From: Sequoia sempervirens
Lineage: Eukaryota; Streptophyta; Pinopsida; Cupressales; Cupressaceae
Assembly (NCBI GenBank): GCA_007258455.2
Contig: VDFB02193867.1
Location: 567,327,742-567,391,741 of the forward strand
Reading direction: 5' to 3'
Length of the DNA: 64,000 nt
Shown: positions 35,975 through 49,029 of the stretch, one piece after another
How positions within the stretch are numbered: the stretch's first letter is position 1
Layout: each line of letters starts with the position of its first letter
The notes under the pieces: model-generated
The model's input: the letters and a program-made list of their open reading frames with translations, nothing else
Databases searched by the model: none
Told to the model about the DNA's origin: nothing
Translations under genes and position numbers: made by a program

Positions 35975-37618
35975 TGATCTGTATCTAGTCTAATTTTCCT
36001 TCGGAGAATCATCTTTTGTTGTCAACTTGCATCTGGTCACCATGGGTGTATTGACTAGCTTTGAATCTTCCATACTGAACTTCTTCAACAATTCCTTCAC
36101 ATACTTGGACTGAGATATAAAAATCCCCTTGTCAAACTAAGTAATTTGCAATCCGCAAAATAATTTGATCTCGCCAATCATTGACATCTCAAATTCACTC
36201 TTCATCTCATTAGGAAACTTCTAAAACAAACCATCATCTCCTCCAAAAATGATATCATCAACAACAAAGACTTCGAGTAATCAAATCTTTATTACCATTC
36301 TTGAAATAATATATTACTATTAGTTGTGGTCTGTTAAACTAAGCTTCACCAAATACTTGTCCAATTCCATACCAGTGCCTCAAGTTTTGCTATATATGTA
36401 CAATGCTTCAACCATACCATCTCCTTTATCAATCAATTGAAATCCATCAGTTGCTCAACATACACCCTCTCTTCCACCAACTATCAAAATCCTACCAGAA
36501 ATTCAAGAACCCAGTTCTCGTGTATATGTAAGAAAGGAACAATATTTTCTTAGCAAATACCCATGATTTTCCTTCCATCTGAACATCCTTTGCATACTGA
36601 AATTTCTTCTTTTTTTTTCAGAATCAATGTCATTGCCGGTTTCAAGGACCCATTTCAGTCTAATGAAATTTCATCTTGTGTTCCAAACAACCATGTATCA
36701 TTCTTCTCAATCTATTTTAGTTCCTCTTTCATTGGTTCAACCCTATGCTCATCTTTACATGCTTCATTCACACTAGTAGGCTTAGTCTTTGAAATCAAGC
36801 AGTATTCCTCTACAATCTTTCTCCTAGTCTGGACACCTTTGTTCTTATCTCCTATCATCTGATCTTCTGAATGAATCAATCTTACATACCTTGGAGTCTT
36901 CAGGCTCTAGTTTTCTCTCTTCTACAACTTCATTGGTTTCTTCTTCCTCTTGATTTTCCTGATCCATTAGAATGATTTACACTTGATTTGTAGTCTAAAC
37001 TTTATTTTCCTTGTTTGTACTGACATTCTAATCGCTAGAATCATATCCATAGGTTTTGGATGGTGTACCTAAGACTTCATCAATCTTGACATTTGCATTT
37101 TCAACCATTTTCCTCAATATTTTATTGTAGCACTGATAGGCCTTACTATTAGTAGAATAACCTAGAAAGATACCTTCACCACTTCTAGCATCAAACTTTC
37201 CTATGTCTTCATCTCTCTTGATATAACATTTTCTTCCAAATATCTTGAAATATTTAATAGTAGGCTTTTGACCAGTCCATAGCTCAAAAGGGGTCTTACC
37301 AATATCACTTTTGATTTGTACCTAGTTGAGTGTGTACACAACATTACTCACAACTTCTCTCCAGTAGATATGAGGGACATTTCCTTCCAACATCATAGTT
37401 CTAGTAGCATCTTCAATTGTTATGTTCTTCCTTTCGACAACTCCATTTTGCTAAGGGGTCTATGGTGCAGATAATTGTCTCTTTATTCCATGTTCTCCAA
37501 AAAAAGAATTAAATTCACCAGAAGTGAATTCACCACCTCTATCTAATATCATACACTTAATCTTCAGACCTGTCTCTATCTCAACCATAGCCTTAAAGGT
37601 CTAGAACTTTTCCAGTGC
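35975..37618 (-). pseudogene. Copia integrase C-terminal part and reverse transcriptase, heavily mutated
   Basis: Only scattered matches survive because of stops in every frame. The reverse-transcriptase catalytic motif YVDD appears as VVDD near 36250-36265 in the reading VFVVDDI, so the conserved tyrosine is lost. The integrase core between the protease-integrase frame and this region can be followed only in pieces. Confidence 0.65.
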
Positions 37619-38344
37619 TTAAAATTTCTCCCTTAAGAATGTAACCAACACCATTCTTGAATAATCATTAATGAGTAACATGAAATAATTGTAACCTTGT
37701 AAAAATTTTACCTTAGAGGGACCACACAGATCAATATGCACAAGTTCCAACAATTCATTTGAACAATGTTGTTTGCTCTGAAATGAAATTCTAGTTTTCT
37801 TTCCTAACTGACATTCCTTGCATATGGCATTAGTAGGTTTCACCAACTTAGTTAGATCTCTCACAACCTTAGTGGAACTTATCTTGACAATATTATCAAA
37901 TTTAACATGACACATTCTCCTATTCCATAACCAACTTTCATCAACTAGAGCAATCAAACAACTTTTACTAGCATCACTCAAGTGAAAGACATTACCTTTT
38001 GTTTTTGTGCATGATGCAATTACATTTCCAGAACTCAATATTCTACACTTTCCATCCTTATACTGAAGATTGTATCCCTTCTCAACCATCTGACCAACAC
38101 TTAAAATATTATGCTTCAAGCTTTCCAGATATAGGACATCATTAGTATTATGCTTACCATCAAGAGAAATGCATCCTCTGCCATGGATCACACTAGTTGT
38201 ATTATCACCAAATCTCACAACACGACCATCATACTTTTCAAAGCTCACAAACTTACTTTTATCTTCTGTCATATGATGTGAGCATCCACTATCAATCACC
38301 CATTCATCTTTCTCTTCAACTTGAGCAGCTATGGCTTTCTCCAA
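37619..38344 (-). pseudogene. Copia protease and N-terminal integrase
   Basis: An open frame of 241 codons. WVIDSGCSHHMT holds the aspartic protease active site (D-S-G). It is followed by the GAG-pre-integrase region (LWNRRMCHVKFDNI .. CKECQLGK) and the start of the integrase core (ELVHIDLCGPSKV, then INDYSR). The zinc-binding HHCC motif is damaged: copia elements usually have LWHRRLGH, but the first His here is Asn. A stop ends the frame soon after the core begins. Confidence 0.88.
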
Positions 38345-38521
38345 ATTTGTACAACTAGCAGATTTAGTAGATACATGATTATTTTATGTGATAGCAATAA
38401 ATACCCACTCATCATCACTTTTGTTTCCTTTGTTAGATTCATCATTTGTCACACCTTCATCAGTAGCATAGTAACACTTCTTTTGAAATATGGGCTTGTT
38501 ATGTCTTGGTTTAGGAGCTCT

Positions 38522-39060
38522 TTATAGACACCTTGATGCAAAATGACCTATCTTATTGCAAGAAAAACATTTAAGAGGCAATTTTCCTTCATACTTACCT
38601 TTTCCTCTCAGTACTCTTTTGACAATAAGTGCTCCCAGCTCTTCCAACTCTCTTTCTTCTTCTTCAATAGGTCTGATTTCATCCTCATACTTGAATGTCT
38701 TTCTAGATGAGCTCTCACCTAGATCATATTTGTGTCTATCTCTTCTGGAAGTAGTACCCTTAAATTTATATTTAACCTTAGGAAGGGCATCACCAAATTC
38801 ACTCAACTCAAAAGCAATACGCTTACCAACCAACATATCTTTGGTTACATTTGTTACATTCCAAAGCTCTTCAATAGCACTAGCTTTGACTTTGTAAGAA
38901 TCATGCAAGGATCTAAGCACTTTAGCAACAATCTTAGATCCGTCTATCTATACACCAGCACATTTGATACCACACACAAGTTCATTCACTCTTTGCATAA
39001 AAATAGTAATGTTCTCACCATCACCCATTTTAGTCTTCCATAAAGAATAATTTGTTCCAT
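38522..39060 (-). pseudogene. Copia gag with CCHC zinc knuckle
   Basis: The frame at 38522-38920 ends in CFSCNKIGHFASRC, a canonical CX2CX4HX4C zinc knuckle. A charged segment (EEEERELEELGALIVKRVLRGKGKYEG) precedes it. Upstream gag sequence, readable as capsid-like fragments, continues to about 39060 after a stop. A stop just past the knuckle separates it from the protease frame. It sits between the primer binding site and the protease, as expected. Confidence 0.85.
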
Positions 39061-39136
39061 CAAATCTTGGACTATCCTTCTTGTATGATACCATCCTGGA
39101 TCACCTCAAGTTGTTAAAATTATTCCAAGGAAACTT

Positions 39137-39147
39137 CTCTAATACCA
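39137..39147 (-). other. Primer binding site of the copia element
   Basis: TGGTATTAGAG on the minus strand, two bases after the 5' LTR. It differs from the initiator-Met tRNA site TGGTATCAGAG by one C-to-T change. Confidence 0.85.
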
Positions 39148-39149
39148 AT

Positions 39150-40407
39150 TGTTGGCAACACAAGGGTAGAAAACTGAGAGGGGGGGTGAACCAATTGTCA
39201 CAGAAATTTAAAACTTATTCAACTTATTAACCTTATTCTCATATTTGATTATAACCATGAAAGCATAAATCATCAACACATTAGAAACAAACATAAAACC
39301 AAGTTTTTTTTACATGGAAACCGTGTTAGCAGAAAAACCATGGTGGAGGTCAGTCCACAAGATTATACCCTGCTAAAAGTATAAAGAATGAAATAAGGGG
39401 AATGCACATGCATTTAGGCACATTGCCTAGAGCTCACTACTCAATTACAACAAGGCTAACCACCCAAAGGAAGACATACTATCTTATAAAAGGAATCAAA
39501 TTACATCTGCAGGGATTTGAATTGACAAATTAGCATCTACTAATGCTTGATCACAGTTCCGGTTAAGCACATGAATAATTCTTCACTCTTCTTCACTCTT
39601 CTTCACACTCTGCTCTGCCTTCGAATGATTTAGATCAATATTCACACACATACACACAAAATTACACCTCAATTTGAATAAACAATTTCTCTTATATATC
39701 CACAACATGAGATTTCATCCCTACATGTTGGCTTGGACAAAATATTAAAATAAATATAAACTGTCGGCCCAAAATACTAAAGATTATTAATGTGAATCAA
39801 CCAATGTTGACCACAGCTTAGTGAAGACCCAAATCAACATCCCCAACATGAAAAAACTTTAATTAATTACTCCTTGTAGATCCACTGTAACATGATACAA
39901 ATACCATGTCAGCCAAAAATAAGAAAAACATGAACACGTAAGAGAAAATTGCCAACCACGAGCACACTGATCAATGTAGACGTGCAACAAAGATAAAGCA
40001 TGACCTAGAAGCATCCAAAAACATCATGAATCACTATAGAAGAATCCACAACAATTGAACTAATTGAAATTGCATCATCTTCAATTAGGAACACAAGCTG
40101 AAGCAACAAATAAACTATTAGAATGTAAATCTTCATAACTCAATCAAATCTTCACACGAATCTCTGAAACTTAACATGGATAAAATAGATACACTCAACA
40201 ATAAACCCTTTAGTCCACAACCTTTAATCATCAATGTACAAAAATTACCAAAATACTGAACTTCACTTCACCACTAGTAGTTCCTGCAACTCATCTCATT
40301 ATAATTTTCTCAATCTCCTCAACATATATAGCTTCTAATGAATTAATGCTAATAGTGTTGACATCAATGAAAACCACATATCAACAACACAACCACAACA
40401 TCCAACA
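39150..40407 (-). repeat. 5' LTR of the copia element
   Basis: In element orientation it starts TGTTGGATGTTGTGG and ends CCTTGTGTTGCCAACA. It is 1258 bp long, followed by the primer binding site and bordered outside by the target-site duplication at 40408-40412. Confidence 0.93.
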
Positions 40408-40412
40408 TTTAT

Positions 40413-41987
40413 AAGGTGGAATTTTTAGTTGAGACTCTCAATCTTCCATTGTTGGTTTCTAGTGTGATTATACAATATGAGCCAAGTATTAATCTAATGT
40501 TAATTCTTGAAAGAATATATATTATTCTCATCTTAATTCTCACACAGAGTTGTCTTAGTCAATTTCTCACATGAGTTCCATATTTGTAAATTTTTCTTAA
40601 TATAAAAACATATTTTATTTCATTAATTAACCTATATATTCTATGTTACAAAGGATGCTTTTATTTTAAATTATAAGTATATAATTCAAAATTAATTAGT
40701 AATTCAAGATAGAGTACACACAATATTTAGTTAAAATAAAATAATATTCTTATTTCCATGAGAGTTATGTAGAATGGTAGCTTGATGTATTAGAAATATT
40801 TCTTTGATGTACTAAAATTTTATCATTACATTATGAGTGAATCATCTCAATTATATAGCCAAGCACATCAAAAAATTATAGATTGGAAAGAAAAATAATC
40901 ACACATTTATCATATTTTTTATATGTATAAAGTTTCTACCATCAAACTATTTATACTTATAGATTGTATAAAACTATAAATTTAATCATTATTTCTAATT
41001 TATTAAGAATCAATCTAATAAAGTTTGACTTCATATTGTATACTTGTTATAAACATCTCACTAATCCAACCATACATTTTATATATGTTAAAAAATATAT
41101 AATAACAAAATACAACTTCTAAATATGATAGTAAATCTAATTAATTAATTAATTTAAAACTAAGATTCCAAAACCAATAACCATTCAAAATCCTTAAACA
41201 CTAATAACATGACATTAAATTATAGGTTTTAAGTAAATCAAGAAAGTAATTTAATTATTAATATAAGAATAATTTAAGTAACCTAACTCTAAGAAAAATA
41301 CTACAATTTCACATTGGGACATAGGTATATGACCATTTTAATATAAAAATAACCCCCACCAAAACATGTACCAAAAAATATTAAAATCCTTCTCATTTTG
41401 TTTTTCTTGAAAGGAATCTAATGTGCATAGGAAATTGTTTGGAAGTTGAACAAGATGGAGAAGATTATATCAAACCCCAAGAGATGAGCTAATTATCCTT
41501 GGTTGAAGCCTCAAATATTAGCTTTGTTTCTAAATTGAAAATGAAATCTTAGGACTATACAATATCTCACTAGATCATAATATGACAACCCACATGGATG
41601 GCAACAATTCTAAAGGAGTCTTCTAATAAAACTAGTCTTTCAAAATTTAAATTAGATTTAAGTCAACTTCTTGTTTGTTAAATTTTATTTTATTGACTTG
41701 AATTTCAATTATGTTGATTATATATTTGAGTAATATATAAATGATAAATTTTATTGAACATTGTGATGATTTAGAATCTAAGATATAGTTTGAGAGTTAT
41801 TTTATACATCAAGTATAATCATATAAGTATATCATCAACAAGATCTTAACATCTAAGTTAATTATGGATATTATATGATTATTTGGTGTGCCTTCAATTA
41901 TTATCTTAAAAAATTTAAATTGGAAGAGCGGTTTGATCAAAGGAGAATGATCTCGCTTGGAAAATTTCTAAAAGAACATCCTTAAAT
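40413..41987. other. AT-rich intergenic sequence, nothing recognised
   Basis: No exon, LTR end or inverted repeat was found between the copia element and the inverted-repeat element starting at 41988. Confidence 0.5.
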
Positions 41988-42770
41988 GGGTATGTGCAGG
42001 ATTATCATGGAAAAAATAGGCCCTTAAGTGGCAAAAAATTCAGAAAAATCATTGTTGGGCAACTTGATGTAAAAATTTGAATAAGTTATTTATATTATTT
42101 CAAAAATATGTAAGAATAGAATCTATAGAAAATTGAATGTAGTTTCTAAAATACTAGGTTTATTTAAAAATAAATAATATCTATTTGGTGAAAATTTGAA
42201 ATTTGAATGCAGTAGCACTTAAATTTCAGGGGAAAAATAAGAAGTAGGTGTATGTCTGACCACTCTAACCATAATAAAATGATAATATTTTTTTATAAGG
42301 TTTTATATATAAGTAGAGGACTCATGTCCAGATGTGATGCATATTTTTGTAATTTTTTTCCAAGTAATAATTAATTATGAATTTTTATTACAACTTTGAA
42401 AAATATAAAAAATCATATATGTCCTAATTAAATTCTAACTTAGGTGAAACTTCATGAATTCCATTTTTCTTTTTTAACTCTACGATTTGAAGCATATAAT
42501 GTGATGCATGTTTCTGATTCAAAAATGTGATACCCATTTGAAAGTTATAGATATTATTTTTCTCACTGTTTGCCCACCGAAAGTTTAGTCATAATTCTAA
42601 TAGAAAAATAAACACACTATTTATTAAATTCAAACTAAAAGCATAATTTTCAAAAGCTGAGAAACTCCTCTAAAACCCCTTTGTTTCCATCAATTTAGGA
42701 TAAAAAGTCACACCACCCCAAATACCTACACATTGCCACTTTTTGGCCCATCATGATCCTGCACATACCC
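41988..42770 (-). mobile_element. Terminal-inverted-repeat element, family 3, copy 1 (783 bp)
   Basis: It begins GGGTATGTGCAGGATTATC, and its right end is the inverse, GATCCTGCACATACCC. The interior is homologous in inverted orientation to 50228-50834, including the block around CCTCTACTTATAT and the block around ATCATTTTATTRTGGTTAG. There is no coding capacity, so it is MITE-like and non-autonomous. The flanks TAAAT and AAACA do not form an obvious target-site duplication. Confidence 0.8.
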
Positions 42771-43497
42771 AAACATATATACTATATAGGTTTTAGCTAA
42801 TGAAAGCCAACCAATTATCATCAAATATTATCTACTTTAAGGTTTGTGCGTGTGGTTTCTCAAATATACTCTAGAATCTTAGATGAACTTTTATAGTCAC
42901 CATCATTAGGGTTTATCCTAATGTGAATGCGTGAGAACTCTCCTAATCTTATCTAAAAAATAATAATTGGAGTTATGTGCTAGACATTATAACCCTATGT
43001 CTTGGTTCATTGAAAGGTATAGGAGGGTGTAGGAAGATCTAGTGAGGTCTATTCTTGAAATAAGGACACAAAGAAATTGGCCATGACATGGCTATGAATG
43101 AGATACGGAAACCTAATAACATGTTTTTAATAATGATGCCAAGTTAATCCATTAATTTATTTGATGGTACAAAAAAAATTTATCATGTATGAGTGGTCTA
43201 CTTATTCTAAATGAGTACCCAATTTTGTGTTGACTTTAGGATGGAGTTCCTAATGACCACCTTTACTAGCTATGGGAAAGTAATGCTAAGCACCATCAAG
43301 TATGGTAGGGCGTTTTTCAGGTTTATATTTTTCTATTGAAAAGTTATATGCTAAGATTTAAGATTAGCATCATACAAAAATTATGTTAAGTACTTAAAGT
43401 GGGATATTGTTTAATATTACTATTGCAAGTTAATTTTTTGTCTAATAAATAATATTCTTTTGAATAGAATTTAATGAACCGAATAAAACTTGATTTC
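42771..43497. other. Intergenic sequence, nothing recognised
   Basis: No supported feature between the inverted-repeat element and the PPR remnant. Confidence 0.5.
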
Positions 43498-44060
43498 CTT
43501 TTGAGCGGTATTTGATTGTGTATGAGAGGCCATCAAGAAATGCATTCTCATGGAATGCCCAATTGCAAGATATTCACAAAATGGGGTCTTATGGAATGCC
43601 ATGATTCTAACATATGCAACAAATGAGTTTGTTGAAAAGGCTTTAGAAACTTTCAAGCAAATGCAATTAGCAACTGTAAAACCAAATTCCATAGCAAATG
43701 GGTTTGTTGAAAAGGCTTTAGAAATTTTCAAGCAAATGCAATTGGAAGCTGTAAAGCCAAATTCCACAGTAAATGGGTTTGTTGAAAAGGCATTATAAAC
43801 TTTCAAGCAAATGCAATTGGTAGATGTAAATTCCACAACCTTCACCCTGCCTATGCCAAAATGGGAGCTTTGGAACAGGTTATATCAAATTAAATATCAA
43901 ATGTTTGGGAGCTTTGGTCTCATGGAATGCTATCATTTTAAAGGATACACACAATCAAAATTTGGTCTCATGGAATGCTATGCTTAAATGATACCAAAAA
44001 AATGGATTTGTTTTATAATTTAGGGTTTAGAAACTTTCAAACAAATACAATTCAGTCAAC
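43498..44060 (+). pseudogene. PPR protein remnant with three tandem 75-bp units
   Basis: Pentatricopeptide repeat proteins bind organellar RNA (family knowledge). The text reads NGVLWNAMI and then three near-identical units built on FVEKALETFKQMQL, followed by VKPNS. The units begin at 43622, 43697 and 43772, a period of exactly 75 bases (25 codons). Complete plant PPR motifs of this kind have about 35 residues, so each unit lacks its second half and the next SWNAMI start. The array looks like the product of internal deletions. The third unit has a stop (AAGGCATTATAA). Further scraps follow: MGALEQ-like near 43860, and SWNA-like near 43925 and 43970. There is no start codon and no complete frame. 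It is a pseudogene. Confidence 0.72.
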
Positions 44061-44270
44061 AAATTGCAGCCATGTATGATATGGGGAAGCAAAATTTACC
44101 AACCTGTGCACTATGGAGGTTGAAGGTAATGCATGTGGCTCACTCAAAGGTGGTGTGTTGAAGCCCGTTCACCCAGGAGTTCTTTGTTCACCGTGCTTCA
44201 TATGCTCTGTTCATTCGCTGCAGACAAAAATGATTGTTGGTTCGACAGTGACATTCTTTAAAAAGGCCCT

Positions 44271-44318
44271 ATTTTAATGGGTTCGAGTGAACCCCCATTT
44301 GCTCAAACCCATTAAAAT
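44271..44318. repeat. Short hairpin with 17-base arms
   Basis: ATTTTAATGGGTTCGAG (44271-44287) is followed 14 bases later by CTCAAACCCATTAAAAT (44302-44318), an inverted copy with one mismatch. The core phrase GTTCGAGTGAA recurs near 44345 and 44390. Confidence 0.6.
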
Positions 44319-44469
44319 ATTATTGAAACATTGACCTTTAATGGGTTCGAGTGAAGGCTTTAAAGGGTTCGCTGGAACCTACAAGTTCGAGTGAACCCCC
44401 CAAATTAGTGCAACCACACAAAAATCAATTTGCCTTCCTCCATCAACTTGTAAACCACTTATGTGGCTT

Positions 44470-44761
44470 CACCCCATGGGATGTGTGGATTCATGCTTGG
44501 TCACATGGAATGCATGTATAGCTTGTGCTGCAGAAAGTGTATGAGAGTTTATTGTAGGTTGTGAAGAAGGATTATTGAAGGCAAGGAAGCATATCAATCA
44601 AGGATTGATACATTATTATTGTAATCTTGTTCTAAGGTTAAGTAATACAAGTACTATTGATTTTGGTGGAGTTTTTTCCCAAAAGGGTTTCTCCATGTAT
44701 ATGTTGTGTCACTTCTATTTGCTTGTCTCAATTTTTCTACAATCTTATGTCTCTTTCTACA
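44470..44761 (+). mobile_element. 3' part of a copia-type LTR (family 4), truncated
   Basis: Homologous to 48645-48910. It includes the phrase AAAGGGTTTCTCCATGTAT, common near the end of plant copia LTRs, and ends CTTTCTACA. The 5' part of the LTR is missing. The sequence after it (ATTGGTAAAATTGATC) is the start of the internal region. Confidence 0.6.
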
Positions 44762-47738
44762 ATTGGTAAAATTGATCTAAATAGATAATCATACACAAAG
44801 AATTGTGACATAGAACACTTAATTAAATCTATAGTATAATAGTTTTACAAGTTTTAAGCTACAATTTCACCTTCATTATTAACTAATTTGGTTTTAGAGC
44901 TAATGGTTGGGTAGAGTTTGGGGCACCTTTCTCTTAAAATTTTGAAGTTTTTTTGGTTGTAGTGGGAGCTTTTACTATTGTGTTATTGAAGATTTTTAAA
45001 AGAAGTATGTTACAATGTATTTGGGCTAATGGCTGTAAGACCTGGTATGGCTTGCTTAATCCTGAAAGGAAAGGCCTGGTAAGAGAGGAGTTCTCCCAGG
45101 TGGTTAGGGGAGGGAAATTGGGTTAAACTAGTTCTTGGGTTAGAGTTGTTGGATTAACCTTTAGTGGTATTTAACACATGGTTTTGAGCCCATGGTTTTG
45201 CATGTATGGATTATCTTCATTTAGGAGATGGTTATCACGATGCCATGGATAGCTTTGGTAGGATATGGTTATCTTCATGTGATTTGAAGAGGTTTTAACA
45301 TCTTGTTTCATGAAGGACCCTTAGAATCTTTGGTAAAGGTGTTATTGTTCTTCCTTTGGAGAGGATGTAGCTCTTTTTAGTTTTGAGTATTAATCATTTG
45401 CTTGGAGCTTCATGATTATGTAGGTTGCATTTCAAGTTGGCATGGATTGATTAGTGGGTGCTCATAGACACTAGAGATACTTGGGTTAGGTTGGATATTT
45501 CTTATGTTAAGAGATATATGTTGGAATGGTTACTTGGAAGAAAATATTTTTCAACAGTAAAGACTGAGAAGCCTACACCTGGAAATGGATATGATTCCAT
45601 CATAGACCTGATGAGAATGTTGTCTATTTTGTGCACAAGACAATCTTGTATCACACTCTTGGTCTACTCGGCAGGTAAAATGATCTAAGAGGTGTTTCTC
45701 GCTTGATTATTAGATGCATTATTAAGATGTATCTTGACTTCTCTTATGCATTTTTGAGAAGTAGATGCATTATTTTATGTATTTACATTGTTCTCCTTGC
45801 AATCTTGAACTTGAGTTAGTTCTGAGGATTTGGGTAGGAGAGGTGTGGGAGATAGTTAGTGGCTTTAGGCACATTCCCTTTTCTTGTGGGAACTTTTGGC
45901 TAAGTTTGATCTACTTTCTATGAGAGGTTTAGATCTAAGTCCTGTCATGTTTCACTATAAGTTGAATGGTTAGATGTTGATATCCTTTTAGTTTGGGAGT
46001 GTTGAAGGAGATCTTACTTTACATAGTTTGGCACATGTTAGTGTGGTATAAGAACATGGTTTGATTTGCAGGTTCTCTCTTTGTGGGAATAGTCTTATTC
46101 TTGAAATTTATTATGTTATGAGAGATGTATTTGCATATCATTGTATAAGTGGATCCCACAGTTGGTTTACAATTTATAGGAGATCTACTTTTGTTGGAAA
46201 TCACATATTTTGCGAAAATATAATGATTTAAGCCTTAAAAAAAAGTTCCATTTGAAGCATTCCAATTGAAGAGGGTTTGATCAAACTACCTTAGATCAAA
46301 CCCCCTTGGATAGAACCCCGCTAGTTTTAAACCATACCTATAACAGAGTCTCCTTTACACCTATCAAAATGTTGATAAAAAACCACTTTGATTTACCTTT
46401 TGAGGGATCAAATGAATTCATTTTAAAATTTATTTTTGTAAGTATGTAAAACCTTATTATGTTTCTCCCCAAAAAGTATAATTTTAAATAAATTTAATTT
46501 TATTATTATATATATTTTATTTCTTGTGAATGGTGGCTTTTCAATTCTAAAATCAAGCTTTTTGTTAAAAGTATATGTGTAAAAAATAGAAGATTATATA
46601 AAAAAAATATGAAAAAAAATATGGAAATCAAACTATTGTGAAGTCCTTGATCCAACAAAAAATAAAAATTAAATTTTGATAAATACAAAAAAATTGTGTT
46701 ATACAGTCTGCCTATGTCTAAATTGTAATTGGTTTGAATTCAAAACTTGATTAAGGAAAAAATGTTAAATAAAACACTATGAAACCAATTGGAAGCACTA
46801 GATATCAGAGTTAAAAATCTAAATTAAAAATAAATAGAATTTTATCCTTCATGGAAAAAATGTTATATGTTATGTGAGTGTCACTCCTTAAAAATGGTGT
46901 TTACTAAAAAAACTAGTTTTTGAAGGAGATAGAAAAAGAAGTGCAATATAATTCCAATTTTTTTAAAAATATATATTTAGAATCTACAGATAAAATATAA
47001 CAAATCACTAGTTTGCATCATCTTCAAATTCTACACGGTTTAGTTGCTATAGGTACTCAAAAGTAAAGATTTAGTTAGAAAAAATCAGTTCAGTGTCCAA
47101 TTTGGCCAAAAATTGTAAACCAGTATTGTGGGATCACTCGTATGCTTCTTTGACACTATGATAGAGGAGTTAGCCACATCCTCTATGTGAAGTGCTATAG
47201 GAGGACTTGTTAATGTTGTGATCTTGTTTTCAGATTTGACTTTACCTGTGCAGTGGGAGTTCAAAAAGGTATACATGTTTTGTATGAGAGGGGCACCTCT
47301 CTTGGACTAGTTACACTTTACTACAGTGAGTTACTTCAAAGGTTTTTTATTGCATGTCTATGTGTGTTGTTACCTTGGAGTCTTATTTTGGAGGATGGTG
47401 GATATATAGGGACTTGTTTGTAGATTTGGGTTGCTATGTTGATAGCATGAAGTTCTACCTATGACAGTTTTGGATGAGCTAGCAACTTGCTATGGTTGCT
47501 ATTCCAATTTGGTATGAGTGTGGAAGTCACTCAAATTATTTTGTTATCATTTGAATTTGATGCTTGTGTTCATGAATTCATTGGTGCAGGTTTTAGTGAT
47601 AGAAGAAATGGTTACAGAGACTTCGGAAAGGTATTGGTTCTTGGTGCAGGAAGGTCGTTGGCCTTGAGTCCTATACTTGATTTATAACAATGATTCCTTG
47701 TTTAGAATAATTGCAATGTATAATGTCAAGTGGAAGAA
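44762..47738 (+). mobile_element. Decayed internal region between two family 4 LTRs
   Basis: About 3 kb with no readable gag or pol. It starts with a weak primer-site-like TTGGTAAAAT and ends with the purine-rich TCAAGTGGAAGAA just before the next LTR. The position, and not the content, identifies it as element interior. Confidence 0.45.
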
Positions 47739-48910
47739 TGTTGGGAATAGGATGCCATTTAATTGCAATCCTAAAAATATTTCATGTATCTCCTAAGTCA
47801 TCAGAAAGTGTTTCACCAACACTAGGATTAGAAAGAGATGAAATTTGAATCAAATGAACATGTAAATTGAAATTTGTAATTATTCCTAAATGATAGGAAC
47901 ATGTGAGGGTGTCCAAGAAGAGCTCCTACAAAATAGGAGTACATGGGGCACCCACATGGAAGGTGGAAACCACCTTGAGTTCAGTTAACTGTTTGGAGGA
48001 AAGATAACACTTTAGTAATGCATGTAAAGATCCTAGAAGCTAGGAATTGATATTTACATGAGTGGAGTTTAGTTTAGTTTAGTATCAGTTCAATTATCTT
48101 CAGTTGCATGTAGTTAGTTTTAGTTGAATGCTCGTTGACTTCAGCTGACTTGGAATTCATGACTAATGAATTGAGTTACATGAAAGATAATAAGTGGCTA
48201 CATTTAGTTAAGTGGGGATGATCAATCATGCATCATGTTTGTAGGATTTGATGGAGAGATATGTTTCAGTTAACAAAGATTGACTTGGACCCACCTTGGG
48301 TGCCCAAGTTGGCATCTTGTAGTTAAAACCTTTGCATGAGAAGATATTTACAAGGCTTGGTTAAGTGGGTCCATTCTTGGGCGCCAAATTTGAGGTGATC
48401 CTTGCAAGATATTTTCTTGACCAACAATCAGTTAAGTGTTTAGTTTAGGGGTGCCTAAATTGAGGAGACTTTGGTTTTGACTTTGTTTTTCATGGAAGAA
48501 CTCTACTTGCACAATTAATGGCGTAGATATTTGCGAGAAGCTTTCTCCTCTTGTAATTGTCAACTCTTTGGAGTTTAAAATGTTCATAATTATCTATTTA
48601 TTGTAGGAAGTTGAAGAGAGTTCTAAGAGAGTACTTTTGTGAAGCATGGCACAGGATATGTGGATTCATGCTTGGACACATGAGAGTTTATTGTAGGTTT
48701 TGAAGAAGAATTTTTGAAGGAAAAATAAGCATCTCAAGCAAGGATTGATAAAGAATTATTGTAATCTTGTTCTCATGTTAAATATTACAAGCTTGCACTA
48801 CTGATTCTGGTGGTGGATTTTTTTTCCTAAAGGGTTTCTCCACGGTATATCTTTGTGTCACTTCTATCTTTTGGTCTTATTCTTCTACGTCTTAAATCTG
48901 CACTTCTACA
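47739..48910 (+). mobile_element. Copia-type LTR (family 4), 1172 bp
   Basis: It starts TGTTGGGAATAGG directly after a polypurine tract, contains AAAGGGTTTCTCCACGG and ends CACTTCTACA. The sequence after it (48911 to about 49005) is homologous to the sequence after the partial LTR at 44762, that is, again element interior and not host DNA. Confidence 0.7.
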
Positions 48911-49005
48911 ATTGGTAAAATGAATCTAAATAGATAATCATATACAAAGAAATTGTAGCAAAAGAACATTTAATTAGATCACAAAATCATAGTTTACAAA
49001 GTATT
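48911..49005 (+). mobile_element. Start of a second family 4 internal region, truncated
   Basis: ATTGGTAAAATGAATCTAAA and following bases repeat 44762-44855. The match fades before 49030. Confidence 0.55.
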
Positions 49006-49029
49006 AAGCTACATAATCTCCTTGTATTT

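Larger units (their letters stand above)
33734..40407 (-). mobile_element. Full-length, inactive Ty1/copia retrotransposon (6674 bp)
   Basis: Two LTRs of 1258-1259 bp (33734-34992 and 39150-40407) flank gag-pol remnants on the minus strand. The target-site duplication TTTAT (33729-33733 and 40408-40412) is perfect, so the insertion boundaries are certain. Order in element direction: 5' LTR, primer binding site, gag, protease, integrase, reverse transcriptase, RNase H, polypurine tract, 3' LTR. This is the copia order, with integrase before reverse transcriptase. The LTRs differ by roughly 10% by eye, and the polyprotein has many stops, so it is an old, dead insertion. Confidence 0.95.

Noticed and set aside
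39577..39610. CTTCACTCTT microsatellite-like run
   Set aside because: Part of the copia 5' LTR and only about three units long; the 3' LTR has a similar run near 34170.
44271..44420. tRNA-like B-box GGTTCGAGTGA repeated several times
   Set aside because: The phrase forms a hairpin with its own inverse, the B-box end is wrong, and no A-box, anticodon arm or acceptor pairing fits.
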